From Aspidapion aeneum (Eukaryota; Arthropoda; Insecta; Coleoptera; Brentidae), in NCBI GenBank assembly GCA_963576565.1, contig OY755038.1, positions 65,593,908 through 65,657,907 of the forward strand: a DNA stretch of 64,000 bases, written 5' to 3'. Below the pieces are notes generated by a model. It made no database searches, was not told where the DNA came from, and saw nothing but the letters and a program-made list of their open reading frames with translations. Shown here piece after piece: positions 33,543-44,579 of the stretch. Each line of letters opens with the position of its first letter. Position 1 is the stretch's first letter. Made by a program: the position numbers and the translations under genes.

Positions 33543-34430
33543 GTGTGCAAGTCGTGCCAACTTTTTGCGGATAAGCTAGGTTTGTTAAGGGCACTCCATA
33601 GATTAGGTTTTCACTTGTTATCATTCTGGTAAATGCGTTTTTTTAAAGATATGGCCCCCATCACTTTTTTGCACGATACTCTTTAAAACGATGTAACTTC
33701 CTTAAAAGTTATCGCAGAGAGTTGCAAAAAACGGAAAATGAATCAGAAAACACCCACAAAAAATTACTTTTCATTATATTTTTCAAAGTTTTGCTTCTTT
33801 TTTTCAGAAAAATTAAAATAACTGAATTTTTACTTTTTTTTTGTATAGCCAGTAATGTTTAACCCACATTTTTATTAACACCAAAGCCAAATTCGAAAAA
33901 AAAGTTTAAATAAAAGTTATAGAATGAACATTTTTCTTTACTTTGATGTATATAAGTCTTTTATAGAGGTATAGTTTACATTTGTTTCAATAAAAAAACA
34001 ATTTCTTGTCACCAAAACGCCCTACCGAAGGTGTATGCCATACGCGGAAGCCTATAACAAAATAGGGCAGCGCGCGGCGTTACGCAGCTGAGGCATCTAG
34101 TAAAACAGGTGATTTCTATTATTATTGTTGTTATCGTTGTTTAATGGAGATTATCAAAAAACATTGTTATTGTTAGTTTTGAAAGTCAATGTCAATAGAT
34201 AGTGCAGGCTCTAGAGATAGTTGATTATGCAAAATATGAGGACCACAGTTTGACAATGGATCCTAGCTGAGAATAGGTCACAGATTAACGATTTGGATGT
34301 TGCCTGGCCAGTTTTTGGTCCATTTTTTTTATCTCCCTCCTCATAAAATCATGTTCGACTATCTTAGTTAACACCCTAAACACACAAGGACATAGAAATG
34401 CATCAAAAATGTTTAAAATCTAACTTAAAC

Positions 34431-34917
34431 TTAACCCTTTCGAGACGGAGAACGCACATTTGCGTTAGAACAAAACTTGCCGCACGGCCTGCTGACGCAT
34501 ATGTGCATTACGGGCCCCTCTCATGCCAACTAGAGTCAGTTGACATATACTTTAAAAAAGGATACGGTCGACGGCCGGCTGACACATCAGTGCGTGAATG
34601 TTTTTTAAGCGAGCGCGGCGCGACGCGACGTATCGACGCATATTTGCGTTAGCCAGCCGTACAGAATGCTTTTTTCGGAAACACGTGGTTAAACATTATT
34701 TTTCGTTTGTTATTCGTTTCTAATTTTTTTGAAAAATCTGCATTAATTAATTTAGTTTATAATTTTAAGGAAAACATAAAATTAGAAATATTTATTTTTC
34801 ATTGAAAATTGCATATAAAAATAGCGACGTCTATATGCGTCATCCGGTCATGCCTTAACGCATTTTGTCCCCGGCCACGGGGACACGTACGGCAGGGACC
34901 CGTCCTGAAAGAGTTAA
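34431..34917. mobile_element. piggyBac-type MITE with TTAA ends
   Basis: Both ends carry TTAA with an inverted CYCTTTC start: TTAACCCTTTCGAGACGG at the left, TTTAACTCTTTCAGGACGG (inverted) at the right. The interior is GC-rich with repeated CGCACATTTGCGTTAG / GACGCATATTTGCGTTAG phrases. TTAA targets with CCCTTT ends are typical of piggyBac relatives. No transposase, so it depends on an autonomous one. Confidence 0.8.
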
Positions 34918-34989
34918 ATAAGTATATTAGTTTTTTTTAAATTTTAGCTGCAAAATCTTCTAAAAACCCCCCAGATCCCCCAAATTCTG

Positions 34990-35850
34990 AAATTTTTAAT
35001 TTTTTTTTAAATCTTTTTAAAAACTAAGCTTGTTAGGGAAAAAATGTAATAATCTTTAATGTAGACAATAAAATTTTAATTTCCTTTTCAATAATGTATA
35101 AGTCAGTGGGGTACGGTTAATGACAAACTCTCCAGCGGCGTCCGTCTGAGAAGAAACCGTCCTTACAGGTTTTACCCGTTTTCCTTAAAAACCAAGCTCT
35201 ATATCCAAAAATGTGAAACACACTTTGTTTTGGACAATAAGATTGCCTTTTAAATGATGTATAATAAGGCAATGGTAGTTTTATCTATAAGAATTTAAGG
35301 GGCCTCTGTAAATCAAATCAATTTTTAAAAATCACTAAATTTTTTTACAAGTTTTATCCAATTTTCTCAAAAAAATAGTTTCTTGAGAAAAAATTTAGTC
35401 GTATTCTATTCTAGAAAATAAAATTCCCTTTTTAACAATGTATAAGTCAGCGGGGTCGGACTAATTACAAACTCACCAGCGGCGACCGTTGAATGAGAAA
35501 TTATTTAAAAAATAAAAAAACCACATGTTTGTCACAGGTTCTACCCAATTATCTTAAAAACCAAGCCCTTATATCAAACCGAACCGAAACGAACAGAGTA
35601 AGATTCATCTTCAGATTCAAACTTCACAGGAGTCCGTAAATTAAATCAATTTCTACAAATCACCAAATAAATTAATTATGTACAAGTTTTTTCCAATTTT
35701 CTCAGAAACTAAACTCAATTGACAAAAATGTATTTTTTACTTTATTGTAGGAAATTTCCTTTTTAACAACGTGTAAGTTAGCGGCGTTTGATTAATGACA
35801 AACTCACCAGCGACGTCCGTACCGTATAAAGGGGTGATTTAAAAAATTAA
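34990..35850. repeat. Satellite, about 340-bp unit, roughly 2.6 copies
   Basis: The landmark AATGTATAAGTCAGYGGGGT ... AACTCWCCAGCGGCGWCCGT recurs at about 35090, 35436 and 35766 (spacing about 346 and 330), each followed by an AAAACCAAGC-type and TTTTCTCA block. Units are diverged, so it is old. Confidence 0.75.
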
Positions 35851-36428
35851 ATAAATAAAAACATTTTTATCACATGTTTTAGCCGATTTTTCTTTTGGCG
35901 TAATAAAACAAATACATTTTTTAAAAAGTAATTTTTTAATACATTTCAAATCAATCAAATAAATATGCTTTTTCGCCATATTGAATCGGCCATATTAAAA
36001 AAAATCGTATTTATCACAATGACAATTAGTTAAATCCTCATCTACTAGGTATGTTAAACAAACCTAAGTTACTTCCAAAAAGTTTTTATGGTTTTCATTA
36101 AAAATAATTTTTAAATACACCCCAAAGACCCCAATTTTTTACCAGTTATTTGGAAATAACTCATAACTAATTAACGCATTGGAATACTTGAATCGGATTT
36201 GAATAAGGTATCAAAATATCTAGCTTTTCTATACAAACAAGTATTCTAAACTTTGTCCTATAAAAATCGGATAAGAAATAAAAAAGTTACAATTTTTTAA
36301 AAGATACGCCTTTCCGCCAGATCTTTCAAAAAACGCATTTACCAGAATGACAACAAGTCAAAACCTGATCTACGGAATGCCCTTAACAAAGTTAGCTTAT
36401 CGGCAAAAAGTTGGCACGACTTGCACAC

Positions 36429-37690
36429 GAAACTTGATTTGTCCATAGACTATTGATTTATTTTCAATCACTTTTACTTTTTTCAGTGCAACAATAGTGG
36501 TGCTTAAGTACAAAAAAAACACTGACTCATGAATGCAATGGGTAAATTTTCGACCCTTATAAAAGCTTGCAAAAGCCATTCAACCTGTTCAATCCAAATT
36601 TAATGTGCCAAGGTTAACCTTAACCTCAAGATGTAAGAAAAAAAGCACGCTACGGCAGGAAAACCTCCCATTTTGTCTCCTGAAGAAGAATGGTTATTCA
36701 TAGACCATTTAAATATGTTACCTTCCTCGGGCGCGGGATTCCCCTGTGATATATTAGATTTAAGAATGCTATTGGTCAAATCGTACCTGAACAAAAGTCT
36801 TACTGAACAAAGCCGTTGCTAGGGCATACTGATTTTTTACGAAAAACTTTTTTTTGCTTAAAAATTATATATTTTTATGAAAATTAAAAAAATACATTTT
36901 TGTATTCTAAAATAGCCTCAAAAGCGAGGAAACTTTATAACTGGCATTATTTCTACCTGTTCCAAAAGACAACTATTAAAAAAAAATTAGACTCCCTTTG
37001 CCAGGGAATATTGAGTACCCAGAGGGACCTATCTAAAACATAATTTATTTAAAAAAAATGTTTTTAAGATGTCTAAAAAAGTCCAAAAAAGTCTAAAATA
37101 GCCCCGTTAAACGGTATTCTAAAAGGAAACTCAGATTTTATAATTGAAATCATTACGCCTAGGCTCGATTTAGAAGAACTTTTTATTTTTATTATACATT
37201 TTTTTGTTAAGTTTTTTTGAATTTTTTTAGTTATTAGGCTTTTAATATTTTTTACAAAACTTATTGTACTAATAAAACTAATAAAAATCAATGAAATATT
37301 TTAAAAATAAGCTTCCGCCTTAAGGATATTGTTCTAGGGCATAAGGGTTGGGATTATATTATGTGTTATTATTGGTATTAATGATGGTGAAATATAAGCA
37401 GAACGTCTAAAAGCTTTATGCTGATGCAAAATATTTGGCAGTTTCGGTTCGCTTCGTAGGTATGTTCATTCGAAATAAAAACTAAAAATAAGATTCTTAA
37501 AACTATGTAAAATAAAAATGTGTATAAAAACCATGCATTTCTAGACCCATGCTTATATGAACTGTTCTTTTTAACGTCAGTCAAAGAAGCACCCTTTGAA
37601 GATTGGCCTTACATTTAAATAACACTGGATATATAGTCAGGCTAGGTTGAGCTATTCTTATTTCTCTATAGCCAGGATTTATGCCATAAG
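36429..37690. other. No gene recognised
   Basis: AT-rich; short frames on the minus strand have no family resemblance. Nothing else seen. Confidence 0.4.
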
Positions 37691-37935
37691 ACAAAATATT
37701 CTTTTCACGTTTTTCACATTTCCTAAACACAATCATGTGCGAAAAACGTGATAAGAATATTGTTATATCACTATCTATATTCTTATCTCATTCTATATTA
37801 TTGACCAAAATGTGCCTACAGCCAGGTTTTTTCAAGTCATATAAATGAAAGTAGAATATGACAGGAAATGTTCTTATCATATTCTTTTCACATTTCTAGA
37901 ATCTGACATTCTCTTGTGTCAAGAATTTTACTGCT

Positions 37936-38485
37936 ATTCTTGTCTTGTTCGCAAACTAATGTGAATAGAAAGTATATTCTGTTAATGAAAACCAAAAAAA
38001 AATCCATAACCCCAACCTTAAGTCATGCGCCCCCCAGCTATTCAGCTCACAGGCCTCCACTCGATAGAGCCCATACAAGGCTATCGCTTTAGTCAGGTGC
38101 ATTTAAAAATTCTGTTATATTTAATTAAATGTATTCCAAAATGTAAAAATTATATTCTACTTAGGTATATTTTTCTTACGTCCTTTGGGATATTCAAAGG
38201 ATGTAATAAAACTATTACATCCTTTGAATATCCCAAAGGACGTTAGAAAAATATACCTAAGTAGAATATAATTTTTACATTTTGGAATACATTTAATTAA
38301 ATATAACAGAATTTTTAAATGCACCTGACTAAAGCGATAGCCTTGTATGGGCTCTATCGAGTGGAGGCCTGTGAGCTGAATAGCTAGGGGGCGCATGACT
38401 TAAGACTGGGGTTATGGATTTTTTTTTGGTTTTCATTAACAGAATATACTTTCTATTCACATTAGTTTGCGAATAAGACAAGAAT
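37936..38485. mobile_element. Near-perfect 550-bp palindrome (foldback element)
   Basis: Two 273-base arms (37936-38208 and 38213-38485) are inverted copies around a 4-base centre (AAAC). I saw only a handful of differences, so both strands give almost the same translation (MRPxAIQLTGLHSIEPIQGY); this is a symmetry effect, not a gene. Outside, from about 37690 and to about 38660, both flanks carry scattered AGAATAT, TTCACATT and GACAAGAACGTGA phrases, suggesting older outer arms of the same foldback. Confidence 0.9.
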
Positions 38486-38486
38486 A

Positions 38487-39593
38487 TACCTTCTATTCAA
38501 TTTTTTTTTGAATACATGACAAGAACGTGACAAGAATTTAAGTTTTTCACATTTAAGAACATGAGAAGAACGTAACAAAAATTTACCTTTATTTTTAAAA
38601 CATGTTTGGAACGTGACTAGAATATACCTGTTATTCACATTCTTTCAGAAATAATGTATTTATAATAATGTTCCTGTAGTGTTTACTGGATCAAGCTAAG
38701 TTAGGTTAGTTGAGTTATGTAATTGGACACCTTTGAACATTTTTCCACCAGGGTTACTTTCACTTGCTAAAAAGGACTAAAAATGATTTGATGATGACAT
38801 GATGGTTTTTGATATAACACAAAACATGTTACATATAAAAATGTATATTTTGACAAACCCCCCTTCCTGTCGATTTTATCTGAGGTAACTCAAAATATTA
38901 TATTTTATTTTTTAACCAAGATGCTGCTGTATTCTACACATTAAAACGTTTTGACATACATCGGTCACTCCTCCCATTGTACTCCACAAACTCAAAAAAA
39001 AAACAATTTATTAACAAGTCATAACTTGACTAAAATTTTAATTTTTGGAAAATTTTCCCAATGGTTTCGTTAGAGTTGTAATTAAGAACAAAATTGTTAT
39101 TTTGCAGTCGGTTTACTTTTTTAAAATTAAAATACCAAGGTGACATTTTCATCAAAACTCTCACAATGTCGTATCATATATCAACAACAAAAGAAGAACA
39201 AAATATAAAACGGGCTCTAGATTCAAAGTTCAAAATATACAATGTGTCCTAGCTCCAACAAAAATCACTGTAAACAACAACAACAACAACAAAGAAAGGG
39301 TAAAAGTTAGGCTATAGGTTTATTTAAGGAAATTTACAACTGCTTATTTCTAGGGAACTTACCGAGTCGATTTTCTTGCTTCCTTTCTGTCGGGCCCTGC
39401 TGACAGCATCGCCATTACCAAGTTGAGTGTAGGTATTACTAGATAGTCATTAGCTCAGTTAAAAAAAACCGGTAAATGCTGTCACTTTTGTTGAGTAATA
39501 GTAAGTAAGGAAGAACGGAAAAGTACGTATTTTTTAAAAAGCAGACATGTTGGAAGTTTTTTGATCCTGCGCATTTCGTTCGATGCGCCCAAA
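38487..39593. other. No gene recognised
   Basis: AT-rich; an ACA trinucleotide run (ACAACAACAACAACAAC) at about 39275. No coding region seen. Confidence 0.4.
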
Positions 39594-40278
39594 TACAAGA
39601 TGACAATTTAAAAAGGATCCACCAAGATATTTTCGAAATTTATCGCAAAATTAAAAAAACGCCGAAACACATCGATTTTGTTTGCAAGAGGGACACTTTT
39701 TGGCTATCTTGAAATTTTTGTAGCACGAACCCCCTTCAAGGGGTATAGTTTACCACTATATTTTGAATAGGGAAAGTGGGTCTAGTAATACCTTGTTTTG
39801 AAGGCCTTTGGAGTGTCCTTACAACCGTGTAAAAATTTCAAAAAGCTATACATTACTTTTAGAGATAATTGCCTTCAAACTTTCAAATTTAACATGGACT
39901 GATAAAATAAAAATTTAATTAGAATTTTATATTTTTCGGATTTAATTTTTATTTTATCATTCCTTGTTAAATTTGTAAATTTGAAAGCAAATATCGCAAA
40001 AGCTAATCAATGGATTTTCAAAATTTTTACATGGTTGTAAAGATATTCAAGAGAGCTTCAAAAGAAGGTATCACTAGACCCACTTTCCCTATTCAAGATA
40101 TAGGGGTAAAGTATCGGGTAAAGTATACGGCCTCGAAGGGGGTTCGTGCTACAAAAATTCCAAGATAGCCAAAAAGTGTCCCCCTTGCAAACAAAATCGA
40201 AGTGTTTCGGCGTTTTTTTAATTTCCTGATAATTTTCGAGAAAATCCAGGTGGGTCCTTTTTAATTTATCACCTTGTA
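39594..40278. mobile_element. Large foldback MITE (TACAAGRTGA ends), 685 bp
   Basis: Starts TACAAGATGACAATTTAAAA and ends, inverted, TACAAGGTGATAAATTAAAA. Arms of about 330 bases meet near 39935 and include AACGCCGAAACAC, TTTGTTTGCAAG, GGGACACTTTTTGGCTATCTT, GTAGCACGAACCCCCTT and AGTAATACCTTGTTTTGAAG. The ends are TA, consistent with TA targeting. Related to the split element at 14873-18911. Confidence 0.85.
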
Positions 40279-40869
40279 TATTTAGACAGTTGCGGATATG
40301 AAGGAAATGCCCGAAAGCGAATTAAAATATAGGAAATAACTTAAAATAAAAAAAAAACACTTGTGCATGAACAATAACAGTAAGAAAAACAAGGACAAAA
40401 AAGAGAATCTCCTTTCTTCGATCGATATATAGTTTATTACTCACATGCTGAAGAACAACTATGTTTCTCTTTTAGATTTTTGAAGATATTAATTACCCTG
40501 TATATTAATTCAGTTTTCGTTTATACTCTTGCACTAAACTTCCCCTGCATTAAACTTTAATATATGTGCTGAGTTTGTTGCGATAGGCTGTAAACCTCAG
40601 TTCGTATTTGAAGTTTGGTATTAAGTTTTGCGGTCATCAAACTATATCACCATAACACAAATCTGCAAGCATGGTAAAGCAAATAATGTTTCTCTAGAAA
40701 TTCAAACAACATAGGCGTAACAGATTGAAACAAATAGCACGCAGTCAGTTTATTATTCGGCGGTTTGTGGGTTTTATAGAAATTAAAATATGTTTGCCTA
40801 TTTAATAAATTTTTACCATTTGATAGCTGTGAAAAATATATACCTAAATATAGTTTTTAATATTTTAGC
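40279..40869. other. No gene recognised
   Basis: AT-rich intergenic sequence with nothing identifiable. Confidence 0.4.
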
Positions 40870-41029
40870 CAGCGGCGTATGTAGAAAAAGTTTAAGGGGC
40901 GAGACCCTACGATGCCGTATTTTATGCTATTTAATGTTTTTATTCATGAAATATGTGGAAAATACTTTAAAAAATCTTAGCATTAGGGGCGGGGAAGGTG
41001 CTCCCGACTCCTCTCTAAATACGGCACTG
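40870..41029. mobile_element. hAT-type MITE, 160 bp
   Basis: The left end CAGCGGCGTATGTAGA is inverted at the right as CAGTGCCGTATTTAGA. CAGYGGCGTA ends are typical of hAT transposons. The flanks (ATTTTAGC and TTTTAACT) may be a mutated 8-base duplication. Confidence 0.6.
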
Positions 41030-41377
41030 TTTTAACTCTCTATTACTTTAGAGTTCAATCATTTTGCTAATATTTCAAAATATTGCTCTTTAGATAAACT
41101 TTAAAAAATTTTTAAATTTGGTGCATAAACCATAAGTCTAAAAACCATAATTCGCCACGAGCACAAATTATATTTTGGTCCACTACTAAACTGGACTTTG
41201 GTTGATGAAACCCGCAAGTTCTTTTGGTATTTGCATGTTTATATTTATATACATGCAAGTATTTTGTTTAGCGGTTCATTTAGCAAGTTTGATATTTTCA
41301 AAACTCAAAAGCATTATTTCCATGCAGACTGAATTATCTTCAAGCCAATAACGAATAAAAGAACGCTAATACGGGCC

Positions 41378-42375
41378 AAACCAGTTTCGTGGCTAATCGG
41401 GCAAAAAGGAGTTTTTGTTTCTCTCATATTATTCCGTGGGTAGCCTGAAAGCTTAACCTCACGCGGGTCCAAGATCTAATGGACACCTAATAAGTGTTGA
41501 CAGTTAACTGTTTCGTCATTATGGGACTCCTCAGAACACTGCTGGTCAATGTGACAAATCTTGCGAAGTTAATTAGACGGTTTTATCTCTAATCAAATGT
41601 AAATAGTGAGAAAACTATCGCAAGAAGCGCCATCTACCGAGATACGAGAAAAACAAAAACAAAAGCAGGCGAAAAACTGCTATACAATATCGATCAATGA
41701 AAAGATCGAATGCAAATAATAGAAAACAAAATAGTCCGTGACCTGCGACAGCTCTTTGTCTTTCAGGCCGGATCAACGCATATTGCATTTTTACCCGTCA
41801 TCAAGACAGTAAGCGTCAATCAACGGAATTTTTAAGCCAAATAATACTAACAAACGTGGAATTTCGTACCCGTGAATTTAAAAATCAAACCAGTTTCGTG
41901 GCTAATCGGGCAAAAAGGAGTTTTTGTTTCTCTCATATTATTCCGTGGGTAGCCTGAAAGCTTAACCTCACGGGGGTCCAAGATCTAATGGATACCTAAT
42001 AAGTTTTGACAGTTAACTGTTTCGTCCTTATGGGACTCCTCAGAACACTGCTGGTCAATGTGACAAATCTTGCGAAGTTAATTAGACGGTTTTGTCTCTA
42101 ATCAAATGTAAATAGTGAGAAAACTATCGCAAGAAGCGCCATCTACCGAGATACGAGAGAAACAAAAATAAAAGCAGGTGAAAAACTGCTATACAATATC
42201 GATCAATAAAAAGATCGAATGCAAATAAAAGAAAACGAAATAGTCCGTGACCTGCCACAGCTCTTTGTCTTTCAGGCTGGATCAACGCATATTGCATTTT
42301 TACCCGTCATCAAGACAGTGAGCGTCAAACAACGGAATTTTTATGCCAAATAATTCTAACAAACGTGGAATTTCG
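41378..42375 (+). repeat. 509-bp repeat in tandem, two copies
   Basis: The unit beginning AAACCAGTTTCGTGGCTAAT starts at 41378 and again at 41887. Both contain CTCACGxGGGTCCAAGATCT, GAAGCGCCATCTACCGAGAT, TATCGATCAATxAAAAGATC and end ...AACAAACGTGGAATTTCG. Identity is high. At 42376-42446 the unit border (GATCAGCCACGAAACTGGTT, then ACGGGTACGAAATTCCACGT) appears inverted, closing the array. An older copy with the same layout is at 47449-48655. No ORF; class unknown. Confidence 0.9.
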
Positions 42376-42450
42376 CCTTTTTGCCCGATCAGCCACGAAA
42401 CTGGTTTGATTTTTAAATTCACGGGTACGAAATTCCACGTTTGTTAATAC

Positions 42451-42854
42451 GGGCGACGCACGGAGGAGTATCTGTATAATAAAACCGGTTACAAGTTAAA
42501 ATTACCAAGATACTCAAAACTACCTTCTAATCATTTTTTGTTCTAGTCCAATAACCTATATATCAAGACATCCCCAAGAAACTTCCCCCACTACTTGCAT
42601 CGTGTCGTGAGGTCAGTCGAAACTTAATGAATTTTAAAATCATAAGCCTTTGTTCTCGACCTTTGTTTTGAGGTGTGAGTTAGTGTTGATATTGCGTTTT
42701 CGTGTGGTTCATATTAGAAAAACCAACCATTAAAAATAAAATAGAAAGTATGTACCATATTTTAAAACGTGACCTTAGTCCTTTGTTGTTTACATCTTGC
42801 GTTGACGAAATATTTATTAAAAACAATTAAAAGCAATAAAACTCAACAAATATG
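42451..42854. other. No gene recognised; upstream of the Tigger-like relic
   Basis: Nothing identifiable; may be decayed flank of the Tigger-like element. Confidence 0.35.
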
Positions 42855-42955
42855 TACAGGGTGTCCCAAATTCCAAGTTTTTGGGGTTTTAAGCATTTCT
42901 AAGAGAGATCGAAATAACCTAAAGGTGATAATTATATCTTGATATTACAAGCTGT
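42855..42955 (+). mobile_element. Half MITE with CAGGGTGTCCC end
   Basis: TACAGGGTGTCCCAAATTCC followed by TTTTTGGGGTTTTAAGCATT, the same end as the minus-strand piece at 28136-28274. The other end is missing at the junction with the transposase fragment. Confidence 0.5.
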
Positions 42956-44501
42956 TTGCAAAATGCAGCTTCCTCAAAAGCTCCCTGTCTTTTGACAGGT
43001 CTGCATTTGGGGAGGGGGGATCACTTCCTGTCCTTTGTAAAGCCTACCAAAGAAGATCCCGTTTTACTTGTATTAGATTGCCATTTATCTCATACGAAAA
43101 ATCTCAATGTCATACAGAAAGCAAGAGACAATTTTGTCATTATATTGTTACCTCACTGCACAGATAAGATGCAACCTTTGGACGTCGCAGTAATGGGCCC
43201 ACTCTGGAAGAACTGTCACAGTATTCCAAATAAGCAAGATTTTTTGTAAAGGCTACCTTAAAGCTTGCAATATCAAACATGGAATCAACGGATTTCGCAA
43301 AACCAGAATTCTTCCGTATGATCCGGACGTCTTCTCAGAAGTGGATTTTATAGCTGCTGAGGTTGCCGACCAAGTGCACACCGATCAACAACCTGTTGAC
43401 GTCCAGATTCCATTAACCACTCAAAACGCCAGTGAGGCAAGTGAGGTGACTGACAACGCTCCTGCGGAACCAACGCCAGGACCTAGCTCTCGAGACGATG
43501 CAAACAATGCTTTTGCTGAACCAACGCCAGGACTTAGCTCTCTAGACGATCCAAAAACGCCAGAAATACTAAATGACTCATCCTTCTTAGTTTCACCTCA
43601 AACATGCCATCCACTTCCAAAGCTAGAAGGAAAACGAAACACTACAAAAAGAATGTTCATCGGTAGTATTTTACTGACAAGCACACCATATAAAAACTGT
43701 CTCGAGGAAGACATGAACAAAAAAACATTAATCCAGGCAAAAACGCAGAGTAAAGAGCAAAAAAAAAAACTTGAAAAGAAGAAGAATCGTCCGCAAAAGA
43801 AAATAAATGGATCCATGACGGATCTGCTACCTTCCTAGCTAGCCTATTACCACACTTCAAGTAAAGCTATAATAATCAGCCTTAAAAAAAAGTTTTTTGT
43901 AAATATCTCGAAAACTAAAACTCCTATGAAGTTTTTATAACACAAATTATTGAGCAAAATTTGGTTACTATATTCCAAAAACCGCATAATGATGCGATGC
44001 TCCGTTAAAAAGTTTGCATTTTTAAAATTCTTTAATTGTTAAAAACCCTCATTAGCATTAATGGATTTTGACCAAAATCTAATCAGCTCGTTAGAGGGTC
44101 GAACACTACTTTACCTAAAAATTTTGTGAAAATCGGTTCAGCGGTTTAGGAGCTATCGTGTTACGGACAGAAAAAATACACACACACACCGACAGACATC
44201 ATGAAGATATTGCTAGGATAGGTCAAAATTCACCCAAATAACACATTTTCGGCGTTATCTCAAAAAAAGAAAATCGTCAGAAACAATACCTTCTTCAGCC
44301 ATTGCTAAGCGGGCTATGAAGGTAAAAATTAAAAAGGATGTTCAGTATGTTTCTACTGTTCTGAGGAATACCTTCAATCAGCTGGAGGGGAAGGTTGGAT
44401 CAGATGCATGCAATGCTTGGGGTGGCACACGACCAATGCGCAGGTGTCGAACAAGATGAAGAAATGTTTGTATGAGGCTTGTGCTCCGAGTGTCCGTTAA
44501 G
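42956..44501 (+). pseudogene. Tigger/pogo-like DDE transposase relic, split by an inserted repeat
   Basis: DPVLLVLDCHLSHTKNL (about 43050-43110) is the second catalytic Asp block and DKMQPLDVAVMGPL the third, as in pogo/Tigger (DDE_1) transposases. A shift and a deletion of about 30 codons near 43225 lead to FCKGYLKACNIKHGINGFRK and the ILPYDPDVFSEVDF box. Then comes a low-complexity tail with two PTPGxSS repeats and a Lys-rich end at 43838. After the TA-flanked insertion (43829-44323), a PHD-like Cys/His cluster follows at about 44338-44501 (CFYCSEEYL, GWIRCMQCLGW, then AHDQCAGVEQDEEMFV one frame over, CEACAPSVR), as at the C-terminus of insect Tigger-like proteins. The N-terminal DNA-binding part is missing. 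Non-functional. Confidence 0.82.
43829..44323 (-). repeat. CCTTCCTAGCC-ended TIR repeat, copy B, inserted in the Tigger relic
   Basis: Ends TACCTTCCTAGC and (inverted) TACCTTCATAGCC. The interior matches copies A and C in reverse. It separates the transposase tail from its PHD-like end, so it is younger than the relic. TA at both ends. Confidence 0.8.
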
Positions 44502-44579
44502 CAAAATCAAAAAGGGAATTAGTTTATAATTTAGTGTATATAAATCTCTTTTAGTAAATGTTGTATTGTTGTCTCCACG

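Larger units (their letters stand above)
33543..36428. mobile_element. 2.9-kb TIR element with about 100-bp inverted ends, satellite core and nested MITE
   Basis: The left end GTGTGCAAGTCGTGCCAACT (33543-33645) is inverted at the right end (36325-36428). The match runs on through AAGTTGGCACGACTTGCAC, CTTAACAAA, ATCTA and AACGCATTTACCAGAATGA. A further diverged copy of the end lies just inside at 36010-36090. No transposase frame is inside. Contents: AT-rich DNA, a piggyBac-type MITE (34431-34917) and a roughly 340-bp satellite (34990-35850). Class unknown. Confidence 0.7.

Noticed and set aside
38025..38396. Two almost identical proteins on opposite strands
   Set aside because: A direct result of the 550-bp palindrome, not genes.
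43598..43860. Phe/Ser-rich minus-strand frames
   Set aside because: Antisense to the Lys-rich tail of the Tigger-like relic.
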